From Anaerolineales bacterium HSG25 (GTDB taxonomy: Bacteria > Chloroflexota > Anaerolineae > 4572-78 > J111), in assembly GCA_030377865.1 (NCBI GenBank), contig JAUCGA010000040.1, positions 13,178 through 45,192 of the forward strand: DNA of 32,015 nt, in the 5' to 3' direction. Below are positions 31,489 through 32,015 of this stretch, piece after piece (the first letter of the stretch is position 1; each line of letters begins with the position of its first letter). Made by a program: the position numbers and the translations under genes. The notes beneath the pieces were generated by a model. That model was not told the DNA's origin. It ran no database searches and saw only the letters and a list, made by a program, of their open reading frames with translations.

Positions 31489-31872
31489 CAATTCATTATT
31501 CCAATCTGGTCTAACTCTAGTTTTGCGGTCTCTTCCCTTATGCTCTAATCGGTTCAATACTTCTGTAACACGTCTCAACCTATCTTCTTTAACCAAACCG
31601 TTTATAGTGTGACCCTGAACGCCATAACCCAAACCTTCTGTAGCTGCCACTACTGCTAATTTTTCCCATACACTACCAAAAGGTGTAACAAATCTTCGTT
31701 CAAAATGTGATCCTTTGAAAATTTCGTCCGGTACAAGTGCTGCATAAAGCGGTCTTTTTGCGTGATGTTTTTCCCTAACGAAAGGGGCATCGTAAAGAAC
31801 TCTATTCATTATTCTATCCATCATTTCAGAAATAACCTCTTGGATAGCAACTTTCATGGTTTTTTGTGACAT
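31453..31872 (-). pseudogene. TdeIII-like type II restriction endonuclease, N-terminal part
   Basis: This 139-codon frame starts at ATG 31872 with AAAGGA 7 nt upstream, a good Shine-Dalgarno. Native residues 1-128 carry the TdeIII-like text HHAKRPLYAALVPDEIFKG and HFERRFVTPFGSVWEKLA and end at DWNNEL; the last 11 residues (GSGAEVVVRIR) are read from the inserted element up to its TAG. Precise removal of the element and one duplication would give one 277-aa frame joining NNEL to KYILDGKGE. No cognate methyltransferase is visible before the window ends. The family name is from memory of conserved text, not from a search. Confidence 0.78.
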
Positions 31873-31889
31873 TAGTTAATCCTTTATCA

Positions 31890-32015
31890 GGTTAGGAATG
31901 GGGATTAAATAAGTTGCGCGTTTTCACATAAGGAATGAGCATTAATTAACTTGTGCATGTTGGTCATGAGAGTGGTTCAATCTTAAAGATTGAACCACTC
32001 TGGAGCGCGCAACTT
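31890..32015. repeat. Family C element copy 4, running off the window
   Basis: A perfect 33-nt hairpin (31969-32001) has arms AGAGTGGTTCAATCT and AGATTGAACCACTCT and loop TAA. AAGTTGCGCG at 31911-31920 reappears inverted as CGCGCAACTT at the window edge. The flank TTAGGAATGGGGATTAAAT (31893) is the outer end seen in other copies. The element is probably composite and continues past 32015. Confidence 0.75.

Overview
The window looks like a chromosomal stretch of a free-living bacterium, most likely a Chloroflexota (Anaerolineae-like) lineage. The hints are an LPVTG-anchored surface protein, an MsrP with a lipoprotein signal, RNase J, a CHAD-ParA gene pair, and intergenic space packed with palindromic repeats. 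This assignment is an inference from gene content; no rRNA or marker alignment was possible.

Layout. 1-597: tandem array of a hairpin element, broken by a second element, then the promoter of an ABC-F gene. 598-3938 (+): ABC-F ATPase, a dephospho-CoA kinase fused to a GNAT-like domain, and a small membrane protein. 3939-4567: repeats. 4568-7415 (-): CYTH/CHAD protein, ParA-type ATPase and peptide deformylase, the first two overlapping by 4 bases. 7830-9476 (+): RNase J. 9675-10248 (-): a RelE/ParE-like toxin-antitoxin pair. 10547-12607 (-): P1B-4 metal ATPase, divergent from 12824-13909 (+), a membrane-anchored repeat/PKD protein. 14664-15869 (+): LPVTG surface protein. 16549-19422 (-): MmeI-like restriction-methylation fusion. 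20073-21714 (-): DUF1499 protein and a clan-A-like glycosidase. 22119-22280 (-): tRNA-His and tRNA-Leu. 22367-23950 (-): SF2 helicase. 24552-26418 (-): MsrQ and MsrP. 26571-27260 (+): B3/B4-domain protein. 27457-30549 (-): DUF1116 and FdrA proteins (AllG/AllF homologues). 30940-31872 (-): a TdeIII-like restriction endonuclease gene interrupted by a 91-bp element.

The most striking content is a community of short, non-autonomous, palindromic mobile elements. Several have readable target-site duplications, and several sit inside one another or inside genes. One group has a fixed 91-bp plan: a 33-nt hairpin (15-bp stem, 3-nt loop) at positions 35-67, an 8-bp target duplication, and almost unrelated sequence between subfamilies. 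A second group has GGCA...TGCC ends, 3-bp duplications and exchangeable palindromic cores. A third makes 6-bp duplications. No transposase is encoded in the window, so any mobility must be supplied in trans.

The genes themselves are mostly housekeeping or stand-alone modules: translation (ABC-F, deformylase, tRNAs), RNA decay, CoA synthesis, methionine-sulfoxide repair, metal export, surface proteins, and two restriction systems of which one is broken. The CHAD-ParA pair is the best candidate for an undescribed functional system, possibly polyphosphate-granule positioning.
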